This document shows positions 1 to 9,380 of a stretch of DNA of 64,000 nucleotides, in pieces (within the stretch, counting starts at the first letter, position 1; each line of letters begins with the position of its first letter). The notes below the pieces were generated by a model, which saw only the letters and a program-made list of their open reading frames with translations, did not search any database and was not told the origin of the DNA. The position numbers were made by a program, and so were the translations under genes. Source of the stretch: Consotaella salsifontis (GTDB lineage Bacteria; Pseudomonadota; Alphaproteobacteria; Rhizobiales; Rhizobiaceae); NCBI RefSeq assembly GCF_900167365.1, contig NZ_FUXL01000001.1, positions 327,507 to 391,506 on the forward strand, written 5' to 3'.

Positions 1-1122
1 CATGATGCGATGGAAGCTGTGGCGGCGCTTATCGCCGGAGGCGGAGAAAATCATCCGCACGGCCATCGCCGGGCGCTCGACGCCCTCACGCAGTGAGCAC
101 AGGTCGTTGGATATGCGCTCGGGCAGCATGGGCACGACGCGATCGGGGAAATAAACCGAATTGCCCCTGAGGCGCGCCTCGCGATCCAGCTTGGAGCCAG
201 GGCGCACATACCAGGAGACATCCGCGATCGCCACGGTGACGACGAAGCCGCCGGGATTTCCCGGATCGGTGTCGGGCTCGGCGTGAACCGCGTCGTCGTG
301 ATCCTTGGCGTCCGCCGGATCGATGGTCACGAGCGGCAGATTGCGCCAGTCTTCGCGCGGCGCCTCGAGCGGGGCGGGACCGGCGGCCTCGGCTTCCTTC
401 AGAACGCCTTCGGGGAAGATGTGGGGAATGCCATGAGCGTGGAGCGCGATGGTGGAGATCGCCTTCTCGCTCTTCAGCGAGCCGACCACCTCGACCACGC
501 GGGCGAAGGGGAGCCCCGCGCGATTGCGGCGCGAGGGCTCGACTTCGACGAGATCACCGTCCGCCGCCTCGCCTGCATCGTCGGGACCAATGGCATATTC
601 CGGCTGGCGCCTGTCGACCGGCTCGATGCGCCCGCCGCCACCCGGCATTGGCCGAAACACGCCGAGCGCGACGCCTGTGCGTTTTTCGAGGACCCGGATG
701 ACACGCGCGATGCGAGTGCCATCCTCGTCCTCGGTGATGCGGGCGAGGATACGATCGCCGATCCCGGCGGCATGTCCATTGTCGCGATGCTGCCGGACAA
801 GGAGACGCGGCCGGGGCCCGCGCTCGTCCTCGTCCCAGTTCGTAGGCTCGGCCAGAAGGTCGCCGTCGCTGTCCCTGCGGCGAATTTCGAGGACCGCGAC
901 GCCGGGCAGAGCGCCGGGACGGGAAAAGTTCTTGCGTCCGCCCTCGATCACTCCTTCCGCCTGCAGATCGGCGAGGATCTCCTTGAGAGCGAGGCGGTTC
1001 TCGCCCTTGGCGCCGAAAGCCTTGGCGATGTCGCGCTTGGACGAGCGAGTAGGATTGTCGGCGATGAACCGCAGCACCGCCTCGCGCGACAACTCCACGG
1101 GCGCTTTCGGCCTTGGCGCCAT
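1..1122 (-). CDS. rnr: Ribonuclease R, N-terminal 374 codons (runs off the left edge)
   Basis: 3'-5' exoribonuclease that degrades structured RNA. Reading leftwards from the ATG at 1120-1122, the frame stays open to base 1. The N-terminus (MAPRPKAPVELSREAVLRF) looks like the winged-helix domain of alphaproteobacterial RNase R. It is followed by a cold-shock/OB region and then the start of the RNB catalytic domain, marked by the acidic metal-binding motif IDPADAKDHDDAVHAEPD near residues 270-290 and by NSVYFPDRVVPMLPE. The rest of the RNB domain and the S1 domain lie outside the window. It begins 2 bases after the topA stop codon, so it is almost certainly co-transcribed with topA. Confidence 0.93.
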   Translation of the reverse strand, partial: MAPRPKAPVELSREAVLRFIADNPTRSSKRDIAKAFGAKGENRLALKEILADLQAEGVIEGGRKNFSRPGALPGVAVLEIRRRDSDGDLLAEPTNWDEDERGPRPRLLVRQHRDNGHAAGIGDRILARITEDEDGTRIARVIRVLEKRTGVALGVFRPMPGGGGRIEPVDRRQPEYAIGPDDAGEAADGDLVEVEPSRRNRAGLPFARVVEVVGSLKSEKAISTIALHAHGIPHIFPEGVLKEAEAAGPAPLEAPREDWRNLPLVTIDPADAKDHDDAVHAEPDTDPGNPGGFVVTVAIADVSWYVRPGSKLDREARLRGNSVYFPDRVVPMLPERISNDLCSLREGVERPAMAVRMIFSASGDKRRHSFHRIM

Positions 1123-1124
1123 CT

Positions 1125-3860
1125 CTATTCGTCCCAGGGCGCGGTGTCGGACGCCGTTGCCGGTGCGACCTTAGGCTTCGAGGTCTTCGCTCGCGCCGGT
1201 TTCTTCGCGGGTGTCTCGGCGTCCTTTTCGCCCGCCTTCGCGGTCGCTGACTTTTTGGCGGCGGGCTTCTTGGTCTTGGACGCTGTCGATTTGGATGCCG
1301 CCGACTTGGCTCCCGACTTGGCTCCCTTGACGTTCGCGCCGGTCTTTTCGGCACGAGCCGTCAGCAGCGCGATCGCCTCTTCGAGTGTGACCGAAGCCGG
1401 GTCTTTGCCGCGCGGCAGCGTCGCGTTGATCTTGCCGACATTGACGTAGGGGCCAAAGCGTCCGTCCCGCACGGTGATCTCGCCGCCGAACTCGGGATGC
1501 TCGCCGAGCGTTGCGATCGCCGCGGGCGTCGCCCGGCCCTTGCCGCCGCGCTCCTTCTTCTCCGCGATCACCGTGACAGCGCGGTTGAGGCCGACAGTGA
1601 AGACATCCTCGATCGATTCGAGATTGGCATAGGCGCCGTCATGCTGGAGGAAGGGACCATAGCGCCCGAGGCCGGCCGTGATGGGCTTGCCGGTTTCCGG
1701 ATGCAGTCCAACCTCGCGCGGCAGGTTGAGAAGCTTCAGCGCCTTCTCGAGGTCCATGTCCGCCACGGCCCAGCCTTTTGGCAAGGACGAGCGCTTGGCC
1801 TCCTTGCCTTCGCCTCGCTGGACATAGGGGCCGAAGCGCCCGACCCGAAGCGTCACGGCCTCGCCCGTGTCGGGGTCTGTCCCGAACTCCTGCGGACCAT
1901 CGCTGGTCGGTGCCTCTCCGTCCGCGTCGGCGGCGAGATTGGTGCCGAGCTGGCGGGTGTAATTGCACTCCGGGTAGTTGGAGCAGCCGACGAAGGCACC
2001 ATAGCGTCCGAGCTTGAGACTGAGCTGGCCGTTGCCGCAGCGCGGGCAGGAGCGGGGATCGGAGCCGTCCTCGCGTGGCGGGAAGACGAGCGGGCCGAGC
2101 TCCTCGTTGAGCGCGTCGAGAACGTCGGAAACGCGAAGTTCCTTCGTTGAATCGACGTGGCCCGAGAACTCGCGCCAGAAATCCCGCAGTACCTCTTTCC
2201 ACGAGAGCTCACCCGCCGAGATTCGGTCGAGCTTTTCCTCAAGGCTTGCGGTGAAGTCGTACTCGACGTAGCGCTCGAAGAAGTTCTCCAGGAAGGCCGT
2301 CACCAGCCGGCCTTTGGCCTGGGGCAGGAGCTTCCGCTTGTCCTGAACGATATAGTCGCGGTCCTGCAGCGTCTGGAGAACGGCCGCATAGGTCGACGGA
2401 CGGCCGATACCCAGCTCTTCCATCTTCTTGATGAGCGACGCCTCGGAATAGCGCGGCGGCGGCTCGGTGAAGTGCTGCGAAGCGGCGATCGCTCGGCGCG
2501 CCAACTCCTCGGCCGCCGTCATCGCGGGCAGGCGCGCCGACTCGTCGTCGTCCTCGCCTTCGTCCTTGTGATCGACATAGGCGGCGATGAAGCCGTCGAA
2601 GCGGATGACCGAACCCGTGGCGCGCAGCTCGGCTTCCTTGCCGCCATTGCGCGCGCTGATCTCGACCGTGGTGCGCTCCAATTCGGCCGCCGCCATCTGG
2701 CTGGCGATACCGCGCTTCCAGATAAGATCGTAAAGGCGAAGCTGGTCACGATCCAGAAAGCGCTCGACATCCTTGGGCGCGCGGCTGAACGCCGTCGGGC
2801 GGATGGCTTCGTGCGCCTCCTGGGCGTTTTTCGCCTTGGTGGAGTAATGGCGCGGGCTATCGGGAAGATACCGGGCTCCGAAGCTGTCGTTGATGGCGCT
2901 GCGTGCTTCGGAGACCGCCTCCGGCGCCATCTGAACGCCGTCCGTTCTCATATAGGTGATGAGGCCGATGGTCTCGCCGTCGAGATCGACACCTTCATAA
3001 AGCTTCTGAGCGACCTGCATCGTGCGCGAGGGTGAAAAGCCGAGCTTGGCCGAAGCCGCCTGCTGCAGGGTCGAGGTGGTGAAGGGCGGGCCGGGATTGC
3101 GCTTGGTGGGCTTCGCCTCGACGCTCAGGACGCGGAAGGCCGCGCCTTCCAGCATGGTGCGAATGCCGTTTGCCTCGTCGCCCGACTTCACTGTCAGGCG
3201 CTGAATCTTCTTGCCTTCGTACGCGGAGAGCCGCGCCGTGAACTCCTCGTTGCGCGATGTCGCGAGCTTGGCCTCGATCTGCCAGTATTCCTCCGGCTTG
3301 AAGCGCTCAATCTCCGCCTCGCGGTCACAGACGAGCCTCAGCGCCACCGACTGGACGCGGCCGGCGGAACGGGCGCCTGGAAGCTTGCGCCAGAGAACGG
3401 GAGAGAGGGTGAAGCCGACGAGGTAGTCCAGCGCACGGCGGGCGAGATAGGCGTCGACTAGGGGCTCGTCGATCTGACGCGGATTGGCCATCGCGTCGAG
3501 CACCGCCTTCTTCGTGATGGCGTTGAAGACCACGCGCGAAACCGGCTTCTTGCCCACGACCCGCTTTTGCCGCAGCACCTCGAGCACGTGCCAGGAAATG
3601 GCCTCGCCTTCGCGATCCGGGTCAGTTGCCAGAATCAGTGAATCGGACGCCTTCAATGCCTGCGCGATATCGGAAAGCCGCTTCTGGGAAAGTTTGGCAA
3701 CCTCCCAGCTCATCTCGAAATCTTCTTCGGGGCGTACCGAGCCATCCTTGGCCGGAAGGTCGCGAACATGGCCGTAGGAAGCCAGAACCTTGTAGTTCTT
3801 GCCGAGATATTTGTTGATCGTCTTCGCTTTGGCCGGCGACTCGACGATGACCAGATCCAT
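1125..3860 (-). CDS. topA: DNA topoisomerase I
   Basis: Type IA topoisomerase (911 aa) that relaxes negative supercoils. The start at 3860 gives MDLVIVESPAKAKTINKYLG, the conserved TOPRIM opening, with AGGA upstream; an in-frame extension to 3947 has no family resemblance. DPDREGEAISWH is the TOPRIM metal site. The catalytic Tyr is in LITYMRTDG. Near residue 600 is one four-Cys zinc ribbon (CPRC...CSNYPEC), followed by three C-terminal repeats of the GRFGPYV/GRYGPFL type and a Lys/Ala-rich tail, as in other alphaproteobacteria. The next gene downstream is rnr, 2 bases away. The 415-base gap to dprA suggests a promoter of its own. Confidence 0.97.
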   Translation of the reverse strand: MDLVIVESPAKAKTINKYLGKNYKVLASYGHVRDLPAKDGSVRPEEDFEMSWEVAKLSQKRLSDIAQALKASDSLILATDPDREGEAISWHVLEVLRQKRVVGKKPVSRVVFNAITKKAVLDAMANPRQIDEPLVDAYLARRALDYLVGFTLSPVLWRKLPGARSAGRVQSVALRLVCDREAEIERFKPEEYWQIEAKLATSRNEEFTARLSAYEGKKIQRLTVKSGDEANGIRTMLEGAAFRVLSVEAKPTKRNPGPPFTTSTLQQAASAKLGFSPSRTMQVAQKLYEGVDLDGETIGLITYMRTDGVQMAPEAVSEARSAINDSFGARYLPDSPRHYSTKAKNAQEAHEAIRPTAFSRAPKDVERFLDRDQLRLYDLIWKRGIASQMAAAELERTTVEISARNGGKEAELRATGSVIRFDGFIAAYVDHKDEGEDDDESARLPAMTAAEELARRAIAASQHFTEPPPRYSEASLIKKMEELGIGRPSTYAAVLQTLQDRDYIVQDKRKLLPQAKGRLVTAFLENFFERYVEYDFTASLEEKLDRISAGELSWKEVLRDFWREFSGHVDSTKELRVSDVLDALNEELGPLVFPPREDGSDPRSCPRCGNGQLSLKLGRYGAFVGCSNYPECNYTRQLGTNLAADADGEAPTSDGPQEFGTDPDTGEAVTLRVGRFGPYVQRGEGKEAKRSSLPKGWAVADMDLEKALKLLNLPREVGLHPETGKPITAGLGRYGPFLQHDGAYANLESIEDVFTVGLNRAVTVIAEKKERGGKGRATPAAIATLGEHPEFGGEITVRDGRFGPYVNVGKINATLPRGKDPASVTLEEAIALLTARAEKTGANVKGAKSGAKSAASKSTASKTKKPAAKKSATAKAGEKDAETPAKKPARAKTSKPKVAPATASDTAPWDE

Positions 3861-4011
3861 GTTCGTTAGGTCCTGAACGACAGGGGAATAATGAGACGTG
3901 CGCGCAGATGCGACGGCCGGGGTAACGCGCCGCGAAAGCCACGGCAAGCGTTCACATGGACAGTGCGACGCGGCCGGTCAACCCCAATCGGGATTTGAGC
4001 GTCGAGATGTA

Positions 4012-4039
4012 TTGCTACTTTACGTAGAGATATTATTAT
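4012..4039 (+). promoter_or_regulatory. Possible promoter for the small gene at 4111
   Basis: An unusually AT-rich patch in an otherwise GC-rich region. TTGCTA at 4012-4017 and TATTAT at 4034-4039 are 16 bases apart and point at the ORF starting at 4111. The -35 match is weak, so this is only a candidate. Confidence 0.3.
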
Positions 4040-4110
4040 CAGGTGCAACCTAGGCGGTCTGATCGGCTGCGGCGCTGATCGATCGTCCGGCCGTGAATCA
4101 AGAGTAGGCA

Positions 4111-4305
4111 ATGAAACCAGAAGATATAAGCTCGAAACGAGCCAACTTGGAATATGTGACGGATATGCTCGGTCAGCTCAAGACCGTCGCGGGAGCGCCG
4201 CATGGCTCCGTCTTATCTTACCTCATCGATATGGCAAGGCTCGAAGCCTCCGACCTCATCGGAGCCGCTGGCGAACTAGATCACAATGGAGACGCGGCCG
4301 TCTGA
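4111..4305 (+). CDS. Small conserved-looking hypothetical protein
   Basis: A 64-residue protein of unknown function. It reads as two short amphipathic helices (RANLEYVTDMLGQLKTVAG and SVLSYLIDMARLEASDLI), and this pattern resembles small uncharacterised proteins I recall from Hyphomicrobiales; I cannot verify that here. It has no signal peptide, membrane segment or Cys. It lies alone on the plus strand between dprA and topA, and its last 30 bases overlap the 3' end of dprA on the other strand. A possible AT-rich promoter precedes it. It could be spurious, but the helical pattern and start context favour a real gene. Confidence 0.6.
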   Translation: MKPEDISSKRANLEYVTDMLGQLKTVAGAPHGSVLSYLIDMARLEASDLIGAAGELDHNGDAAV

Positions 4306-5415
4306 GTGGCGTTCCAAACGGCCGGCGAGGTCAAGCTCAAGCAGCGCCAGCTGAACGGCGGCAGGGGAGGCCACCACCTGCATCACAAGGTCGTCGATGG
4401 AAACGGGGGCGATACCCAGCAATTCGAGGATCCGCTCGCGCTCCCCTTCCGCCGGCTCGTCGGTCGCCGGTTCGAACGTGGGCTCGCCGAAGTCGAGTTT
4501 GCCGGCCAGTGGGAGGCGACCGTCGAGAGGCGTGAGCGCTTCGATCACGTCCTCGGCGCCCGTCACCAGAATGGCGCCCTGCTTCAGCAGCTGGTTAGCG
4601 CCGCCCGCGCGAGGGTCTAGCGGCGAACCGGGAACGGCGAAGACGAGGCGCCCCATCTCGCCGGCAAGCCGGGCACTGATCAGCGAGCCCGACCGCTGTG
4701 CCGCCTCCACCACGAGAAGGCCGAGCGCCAGCCCGGCGACGATGCGGTTACGGCGGGGAAAGTCCATCGCGCGCGCTTCCCAGCCAAAGGGCATCTCCGA
4801 GATGATCGCGCCGCCGCCGTCGACGATCTGGCGCATCAGCGGCTGGTTCTCACGCGGGTAGGGGCGGTCGATCCCGCCGGCCATGACGCCGATCGTGCCC
4901 GTCGCGATCGATGCCTCGTGGGCGGCGGCATCGATCCCCCGCGCCAGTCCCGACGCGATCACGAAGCCGGCGCGGCCGATCTCCTCAGCGAGTTTCTTGG
5001 CAAACTTGACGCCGGCGAGCGAGGCATTCCGTGCGCCGACAATGGCAACGGCTGGCTGCGCGAGCACCGCCGCGTCTCCCATCACGGCAAGCACGGGCGG
5101 TGCCTGCTCGGCCTCGCGCAGCGTCGCGGGATAATCAGACTCGCCAAGGCATACGAAGCGCGCGCCGATACGCTCGGCCGTGGCCATCTCTCGTTCCACG
5201 TCATCGAGGCTGGCGAGAGAGATGCGTCTTTTCGCGCCGCCGCGCTCGGCGAGTGACGGAAGAGCCTCCAGCGCCGCTTCCGCGCCGCCGAAGCGGTTGA
5301 TCAGCATGCGAAAGGTGGCCGGTCCGACATTGTCGCAGCGGATCAGGCGAAGCCAGGCAAGACGCTGGGATTTGGTCAGCCGAATCGCGTTGCCCGGCTT
5401 CTCGCCGTCGCTCAC
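4276..5415 (-). CDS. dprA: DNA-processing protein DprA (Smf)
   Basis: Binds incoming single-stranded DNA and loads RecA during transformation (379 aa). The GTG start at 5413-5415 overlaps the plsY stop in a GTGA unit, so translation is probably coupled; the upstream in-frame extension to 5619 is plsY sequence in another frame. The Rossmann-like DprA core is clear: [47 protein letters not shown] and [22 protein letters not shown]-terminal winged-helix segment (residues about 310-379) follows. It is last in the pyrB-pyrC-like-plsY-dprA overlapping run. DprA is also widespread in species not known to be transformable. Confidence 0.95.
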   Translation of the reverse strand: MSDGEKPGNAIRLTKSQRLAWLRLIRCDNVGPATFRMLINRFGGAEAALEALPSLAERGGAKRRISLASLDDVEREMATAERIGARFVCLGESDYPATLREAEQAPPVLAVMGDAAVLAQPAVAIVGARNASLAGVKFAKKLAEEIGRAGFVIASGLARGIDAAAHEASIATGTIGVMAGGIDRPYPRENQPLMRQIVDGGGAIISEMPFGWEARAMDFPRRNRIVAGLALGLLVVEAAQRSGSLISARLAGEMGRLVFAVPGSPLDPRAGGANQLLKQGAILVTGAEDVIEALTPLDGRLPLAGKLDFGEPTFEPATDEPAEGERERILELLGIAPVSIDDLVMQVVASPAAVQLALLELDLAGRLERHSDGRVSIVI

Positions 5416-6014
5416 CCCTTGGCTCCGATCTTGCCTTCCGCCCCGTTGAGAAGGCGGCTGATGTTCGTCTTGTGACGCAAGAAGACGAGGATGGTGAGAA
5501 GCGCGGCCAGAAGAGCGGCCTCCCTCTGCCCCATGAGGAGGAAGAACAGCGGAACGATCACCGTCGCCGTCAGGGCCGCCAGCGACGAATAGCGCGTGAC
5601 GAAGGCGACAAGGAGCCAAGAGACGGCGAAGACGACGAAGCCCCAGGGGGCGAACCCGAGAAGCACGCCGAGATAGGTGGCGACGCCCTTGCCGCCCTTG
5701 AAGCCGAGCCAGACGGGAAAGAGATGGCCGAGGAAGGCGCCAAGGCCTGCCGCAGCCGCGGGCAGCACGCCGAAGCGCCAGGCGATCAGCACCGGGAGGG
5801 TTCCCTTCAGCGCGTCGCCGAGAAGCGTCAGGAACGCCATCAGCTTGTTACCGGTGCGCAGGGCGTTGGTCGCCCCGATATTGCCGGAGCCGATCTTTCG
5901 GATGTCGCCAAGCCCGAAGGCCCTTCCGAGAAGCAGGCCCGTAGGGATCGTCCCGAAAAGATAGCCGATGATCAGCGCGATCAGCGCCGCTCCCAAGCCT
6001 GCACCCTCGGTCAT
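5412..6014 (-). CDS. plsY: Acyl-phosphate glycerol-3-phosphate acyltransferase PlsY
   Basis: Inner-membrane enzyme that transfers an acyl group from acyl-phosphate to glycerol-3-phosphate, the first step of phospholipid synthesis. The 200 residues match the usual family length. The three conserved cytoplasmic motifs are present: [15 protein letters not shown] followed by [31 protein letters not shown], and [12 protein letters not shown] near the C-terminus. Several hydrophobic helices separate them. The start overlaps the stop of the pyrC-like gene (ATGA) and the end overlaps the dprA start, so it is translated within the pyrB operon. Confidence 0.96.
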   Translation of the reverse strand: MTEGAGLGAALIALIIGYLFGTIPTGLLLGRAFGLGDIRKIGSGNIGATNALRTGNKLMAFLTLLGDALKGTLPVLIAWRFGVLPAAAAGLGAFLGHLFPVWLGFKGGKGVATYLGVLLGFAPWGFVVFAVSWLLVAFVTRYSSLAALTATVIVPLFFLLMGQREAALLAALLTILVFLRHKTNISRLLNGAEGKIGAKG

Positions 6015-7330
6015 GCGCTCTCTCCCTGTTCACCCTCGGCGTAGACCGTACGGCCCGAAACGAGCGTGCGCATGACCTTTCCTTGGAAGCGCGCGTTCTC
6101 AAAGGGAGTGTTCTTCGAGCGGGAGTGGATGCGCTTTTCGGAGAAGACGAAGGGGGCGTCGAGATCGACGAGAACGAGATCGGCGGTCTTTCCAGGCCGG
6201 AGAGTGCCGCGATCGATCTGAAGCAGGCGAGCGGGCGCTGAGGTCATTGCCTCGATGAGCCGCGGCAAGGGCACGTCGCCCGAGTGATGAAGCCGAAGCG
6301 CCGCCGGAAGGAGGGTCTCCAGGCCGATTGCGCCGACCTCAGCCTCGGAAAAAGGATGGCGCTTGCCGTCGACGTCCTGCGGATCATGGGCGGAGACGAC
6401 GACGTCGAGGGTGCCGTCGGCCAGGGCCTCCACCATCGCCCGCCGGTCATCCTCGGAGCGCAAGGGCGGCGAGAGCCGGAAGAATGTGCGGTACTCGCCG
6501 ACGTCGTTCTCGTTGAGCGAGAGATTGTTGATCGAAACGCCCGCGCTGATCGCGCCGCCCCGCGCCTTGGCGGATCGGATCACCTCTGCCGATGTCGCGA
6601 CCGAAACCTTGGAGGCGTGGTAGCGGCAGCCGGTGAGCGCGGCCAGGCGAAGGTCGCGCTCCAGCGGGATAATTTCCGCCTCGCGTGGAATGCCTGACAG
6701 GCCGAGCCAGGAGGCGAACAACCCCTCGTTCATGACGCCGGAGCCGGTCAGGCGCGCATCCTGCGTCTCATGCATGAAAAGCGCGCCGTAGTCGCGCGCA
6801 TAGGTCATGATGCGGCGGATCAGGGCGGGGTTGCTAATGGTGTTGCGCCCGTTGGTGAACACGGTGACGCCGGCCTCGCTCATCAGGCCGATCTCGGTCA
6901 TCTCCTCGCTGGCCAGCCCCCGCGTCAGCGCGCCCGCCGGATGGACGTTGACGACTGCCGTCTCGCGCGCGGTCCGCATGACGAATTCGGCCAGTGCAAG
7001 CGAATCGATCACCGGGTTGGTGTCGGGCATCATCAGGAGGCTCGTCACGCCGCCGGCCGCGGCGGCGCGGCTGGCCGAGCGAATCGTCTCGCGATGTTCG
7101 CCGCCCGGCTCCCCGATGAAGACCTGCGCGTCGACCAGACCCGGCAGAACCGCGAGCCCCGAAGCATCGATGCGCTCGGCCCCCTCCGGCGCGCCCTGGT
7201 TCAGCGCATTCGCACCAGCGGCCGCGATCAGACCGTCTTCGACGATGACCGTTCCGATCTCGTCGACGCTTCTGGATGGATCGAGAATGCGGGCATTCTC
7301 GATGACGAGGGTACGACTGGTCTCGCTCAT
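6011..7330 (-). CDS. Dihydroorotase-like protein, predicted non-catalytic (PyrC'/PyrX type)
   Basis: A 439-residue amidohydrolase-fold protein with dihydroorotase scaffold ([31 protein letters not shown]). Its catalytic residues are eroded. The HxH metal motif, normally DLHVHLREPG, reads [10 protein letters not shown]. The SDDG segment with the bridging Asp reads FTNGRN. The TDHAPH motif with the catalytic Asp reads SAHDPQ. In Pseudomonas and other bacteria such inactive homologues are structural partners of aspartate carbamoyltransferase. The start overlaps the pyrB stop (ATGA), which fits a fixed-ratio complex. A working pyrC must then be elsewhere in the genome. Confidence 0.88.
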   Translation of the reverse strand: MSETSRTLVIENARILDPSRSVDEIGTVIVEDGLIAAAGANALNQGAPEGAERIDASGLAVLPGLVDAQVFIGEPGGEHRETIRSASRAAAAGGVTSLLMMPDTNPVIDSLALAEFVMRTARETAVVNVHPAGALTRGLASEEMTEIGLMSEAGVTVFTNGRNTISNPALIRRIMTYARDYGALFMHETQDARLTGSGVMNEGLFASWLGLSGIPREAEIIPLERDLRLAALTGCRYHASKVSVATSAEVIRSAKARGGAISAGVSINNLSLNENDVGEYRTFFRLSPPLRSEDDRRAMVEALADGTLDVVVSAHDPQDVDGKRHPFSEAEVGAIGLETLLPAALRLHHSGDVPLPRLIEAMTSAPARLLQIDRGTLRPGKTADLVLVDLDAPFVFSEKRIHSRSKNTPFENARFQGKVMRTLVSGRTVYAEGEQGESA

Positions 7331-8280
7331 CGGCCGGCCTCCCGCTCGGCAAGCAGCGTCTCCATCACCGCCATGCGTACGGCGACCCCCATCTCGACCT
7401 GTTCCTCGATGACGCTCTGCGGCCCATCGGCGATGTCCGAGGCGATCTCCACGCCTCGGTTCATCGGGCCCGGATGCATGACGAGAGCGTCGGGCTTGGC
7501 ATGGGAGAGCTTGGCGGCGTCGAGCCCGTAATAGCGGAAATACTCCCGCACCGACGGCACAAAGGAGCCCTCCATGCGCTCGCGCTGTAGCCGCAGCATC
7601 ATGACGACGTCGGCCCCTTTGAGGCCATCCTCCATGCGCCGGAAAACTTCGACGCCCATCGAGGCGATGCCGCTTGGCAGAAGCGTCGACGGGCCGATGG
7701 CTCTGACACGCGCGCCAAGCGCGTTCAGCAAGAGGATGTTGGAGCGTGCCACGCGGCTATGAAGGATGTCGCCGCAGATGGCCACCGTGAGTCGGGCGAC
7801 CCGCCCCTTGTGGCGACGCATGGTGAGAGCGTCGAGAAGCGCCTGGGTCGGATGTTCGTGAGCGCCATCGCCGGCGTTCACCACCGAGCAGTCGACCTTG
7901 CGGGCGAGCAGCGCGACCGCGCCGGCCGCATGGTGGCGCACCACCAGAATGTCGGGCTGCATGGCGTTGAGCGTCATGGCGGTGTCGATCAGCGTTTCCC
8001 CCTTCTTCACGGAGGAATTGCCGACGGACATATTCATTACGTCGGCGCCGAGGCGCTTGCCCGCCAGCTCGAAAGAAGACTGGGTGCGGGTCGAGGCTTC
8101 GAAGAACAGATTGATCTGCGTCCGGCCCCTCAGGGCCGTCTTCTCCTTCTCCCGCGTGCGGGAGACGGCCACTTTGGCTTCCGCGAGGTCGATGAGACCC
8201 TCGATTTCCTGCGGAGAAAGATCGGCGATGCCCAGAAGATGGCGATGCCGGAACGGGGGAGTAGGTGCGGGCGCGCTCAT
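7327..8280 (-). CDS. pyrB: Aspartate carbamoyltransferase catalytic subunit
   Basis: Condenses carbamoyl phosphate with aspartate, the committed step of pyrimidine synthesis (317 aa). The carbamoyl-phosphate loop [20 protein letters not shown], the mobile-loop region [28 protein letters not shown] and the aspartate-binding [11 protein letters not shown] are all present. No pyrI is adjacent; the downstream overlapping gene encodes the pseudo-dihydroorotase expected to associate with this subunit class. It is the first gene of the minus-strand run, with the likely promoter in the 160 bases between 8281 and 8441. Confidence 0.97.
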   Translation of the reverse strand: MSAPAPTPPFRHRHLLGIADLSPQEIEGLIDLAEAKVAVSRTREKEKTALRGRTQINLFFEASTRTQSSFELAGKRLGADVMNMSVGNSSVKKGETLIDTAMTLNAMQPDILVVRHHAAGAVALLARKVDCSVVNAGDGAHEHPTQALLDALTMRRHKGRVARLTVAICGDILHSRVARSNILLLNALGARVRAIGPSTLLPSGIASMGVEVFRRMEDGLKGADVVMMLRLQRERMEGSFVPSVREYFRYYGLDAAKLSHAKPDALVMHPGPMNRGVEIASDIADGPQSVIEEQVEMGVAVRMAVMETLLAEREAGR

Positions 8281-8406
8281 ATTGGACCACGGCTATAGGA
8301 GAAAGCGCGAAAGGCGGCAAGCGCATGGGAGCCTTGTGGCTCCACGCTCGTTAACCTTGCCAGCCGCTTTCGCTTGCGCCTCCGGGATGAGGAGCCGAGA
8401 TTGGCG

Positions 8407-8421
8407 TTTAGATTTTGTTAA
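8407..8421 (+). promoter_or_regulatory. CtrA-like box (TTTA-N7-TTAA)
   Basis: TTTA at 8407-8410, seven bases, then TTAA at 8418-8421 is one mismatch from the alphaproteobacterial CtrA consensus TTAA-N7-TTAA. It lies about 20 bases before the start of the membrane protein at 8442. A half-site-like GTTAACC lies further upstream, near 8350. This is pattern matching only. Confidence 0.25.
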
Positions 8422-8441
8422 GCACGTCTGAGAGGCGGCTC

Positions 8442-9035
8442 ATGACACGACTGCCGACCACGCTCGCCGCCAGCTGCTGGCTGGGCTTCTGCGGTGGCAT
8501 ATGCCTGCCGTCCATCCTGGCGTTGCCGCAAATCGCCGATCGTTTCCCCGAGGCGGTGAAGGCTCTGTCGGAATCAGTTGGCGTGGACGGTTCCATGCCG
8601 ATGCTGCCTCTTTCGAGCCTCATCGTGTCGCTGGCGCTGTGCGTTGCGCTGCTCGTCGGCATCGTCGTCATCCACAGAAAGCCGTTTCGGCGTCAGGTCG
8701 TCGGCGAGATCATTCTCGGCGTCGCCTTCCTCGTTCTGGTGGCGCTGGCTATCGCCAGTGCTTTGACTGGAATGCGATTCGGGCCGTTTGAGCAGCCTGA
8801 GAGCCCGGTCATCACCGCCTTCTTCGTCACCTTCGGCGCGCTCCTTTTCGATCATCTCATCGTCGAGCCGGAAGAAGGCGAGGAGGATGCGGAGTCGTTT
8901 GCGGAAAGTGTTTCCTTGATTGCCGGCGCCATGGCCAAGCAGACTCGCCTCTACACGCCGGCGCGTCGGAGCGAGCGCCCGGTACGCACGAGCCGCCCGG
9001 AACTGCGGCTGGTGACGCCGCATAGCCGAAGCTAA
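8442..9035 (+). CDS. Integral membrane protein of unknown function
   Basis: A 197-residue protein; I do not recognise the family. The ATG at 8442 has GAGAGG about 5 bases upstream; an in-frame TTG at 8415 is less likely. Four hydrophobic segments are visible: residues about 5-25, 47-68 (LIVSLALCVALLVGIVVIH), 75-98 (IILGVAFLVLVALAIASAL) and 112-130 (VITAFFVTFGALLFDHLIV). A cytoplasmic-looking tail of about 65 residues follows, first acidic (EPEEGEEDAE) and then basic. It probably shares a transcript with the DUF6105 gene 12 bases downstream. A CtrA-like box precedes it. Confidence 0.72.
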   Translation: MTRLPTTLAASCWLGFCGGICLPSILALPQIADRFPEAVKALSESVGVDGSMPMLPLSSLIVSLALCVALLVGIVVIHRKPFRRQVVGEIILGVAFLVLVALAIASALTGMRFGPFEQPESPVITAFFVTFGALLFDHLIVEPEEGEEDAESFAESVSLIAGAMAKQTRLYTPARRSERPVRTSRPELRLVTPHSRS

Positions 9036-9047
9036 AGGGCCAATTCG

Positions 9048-9380
9048 ATGTTGCGTGCGTTGTTGATCTTCTGGCTTGGCCCAATCGCCTTTTTCTGGGG
9101 CTGGTACTTCCTCTCATTGAACGATTGGAGCCTCGGTTTCTTCTTTTTCTCCCGCGAACTGCACGATCAGGTTTTTCGAATCTATGGCGCCGTTCTCGGC
9201 GTCGATCCGGCCGCGCTGCCGGGCATGGTTGCTCATGCGCTCGTCTATGACAGTCTCTTCGTCCTCGCGCTGTTTGCCTTCCGCCAGCGTCGGGCCATCC
9301 GCCGCTGGATCGAGGCGCGGCGGCAGCACCCTCATCAGGAAGAGGTGATTTCCCGGGCGAGCCTGTCCAAGGCTCCCTGA
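9048..9380 (+). CDS. DUF6105-like small membrane protein
   Basis: A 110-residue protein with two hydrophobic helices: [20 protein letters not shown] at the N-terminus, and [15 protein letters not shown] around residues 63-77. The opening and the segment [20 protein letters not shown] match my recollection of DUF6105, a Hyphomicrobiales family of unknown function. It starts 12 bases after the preceding membrane protein and probably shares its transcript. The last 46 bases overlap the 3' end of ruvX on the opposite strand. Confidence 0.78.
   Translation: MLRALLIFWLGPIAFFWGWYFLSLNDWSLGFFFFSRELHDQVFRIYGAVLGVDPAALPGMVAHALVYDSLFVLALFAFRQRRAIRRWIEARRQHPHQEEVISRASLSKAP

Noticed and set aside
283-1449. 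A 388-codon open frame on the plus strand
   Set aside because: Lies antisense to rnr and the end of topA, both clearly real by motif.
4276-5619. DprA starting at 5619
   Set aside because: The first 68 residues are plsY read in another frame; GTG at 5415 forms a GTGA overlap with the plsY stop and begins the homologous part.
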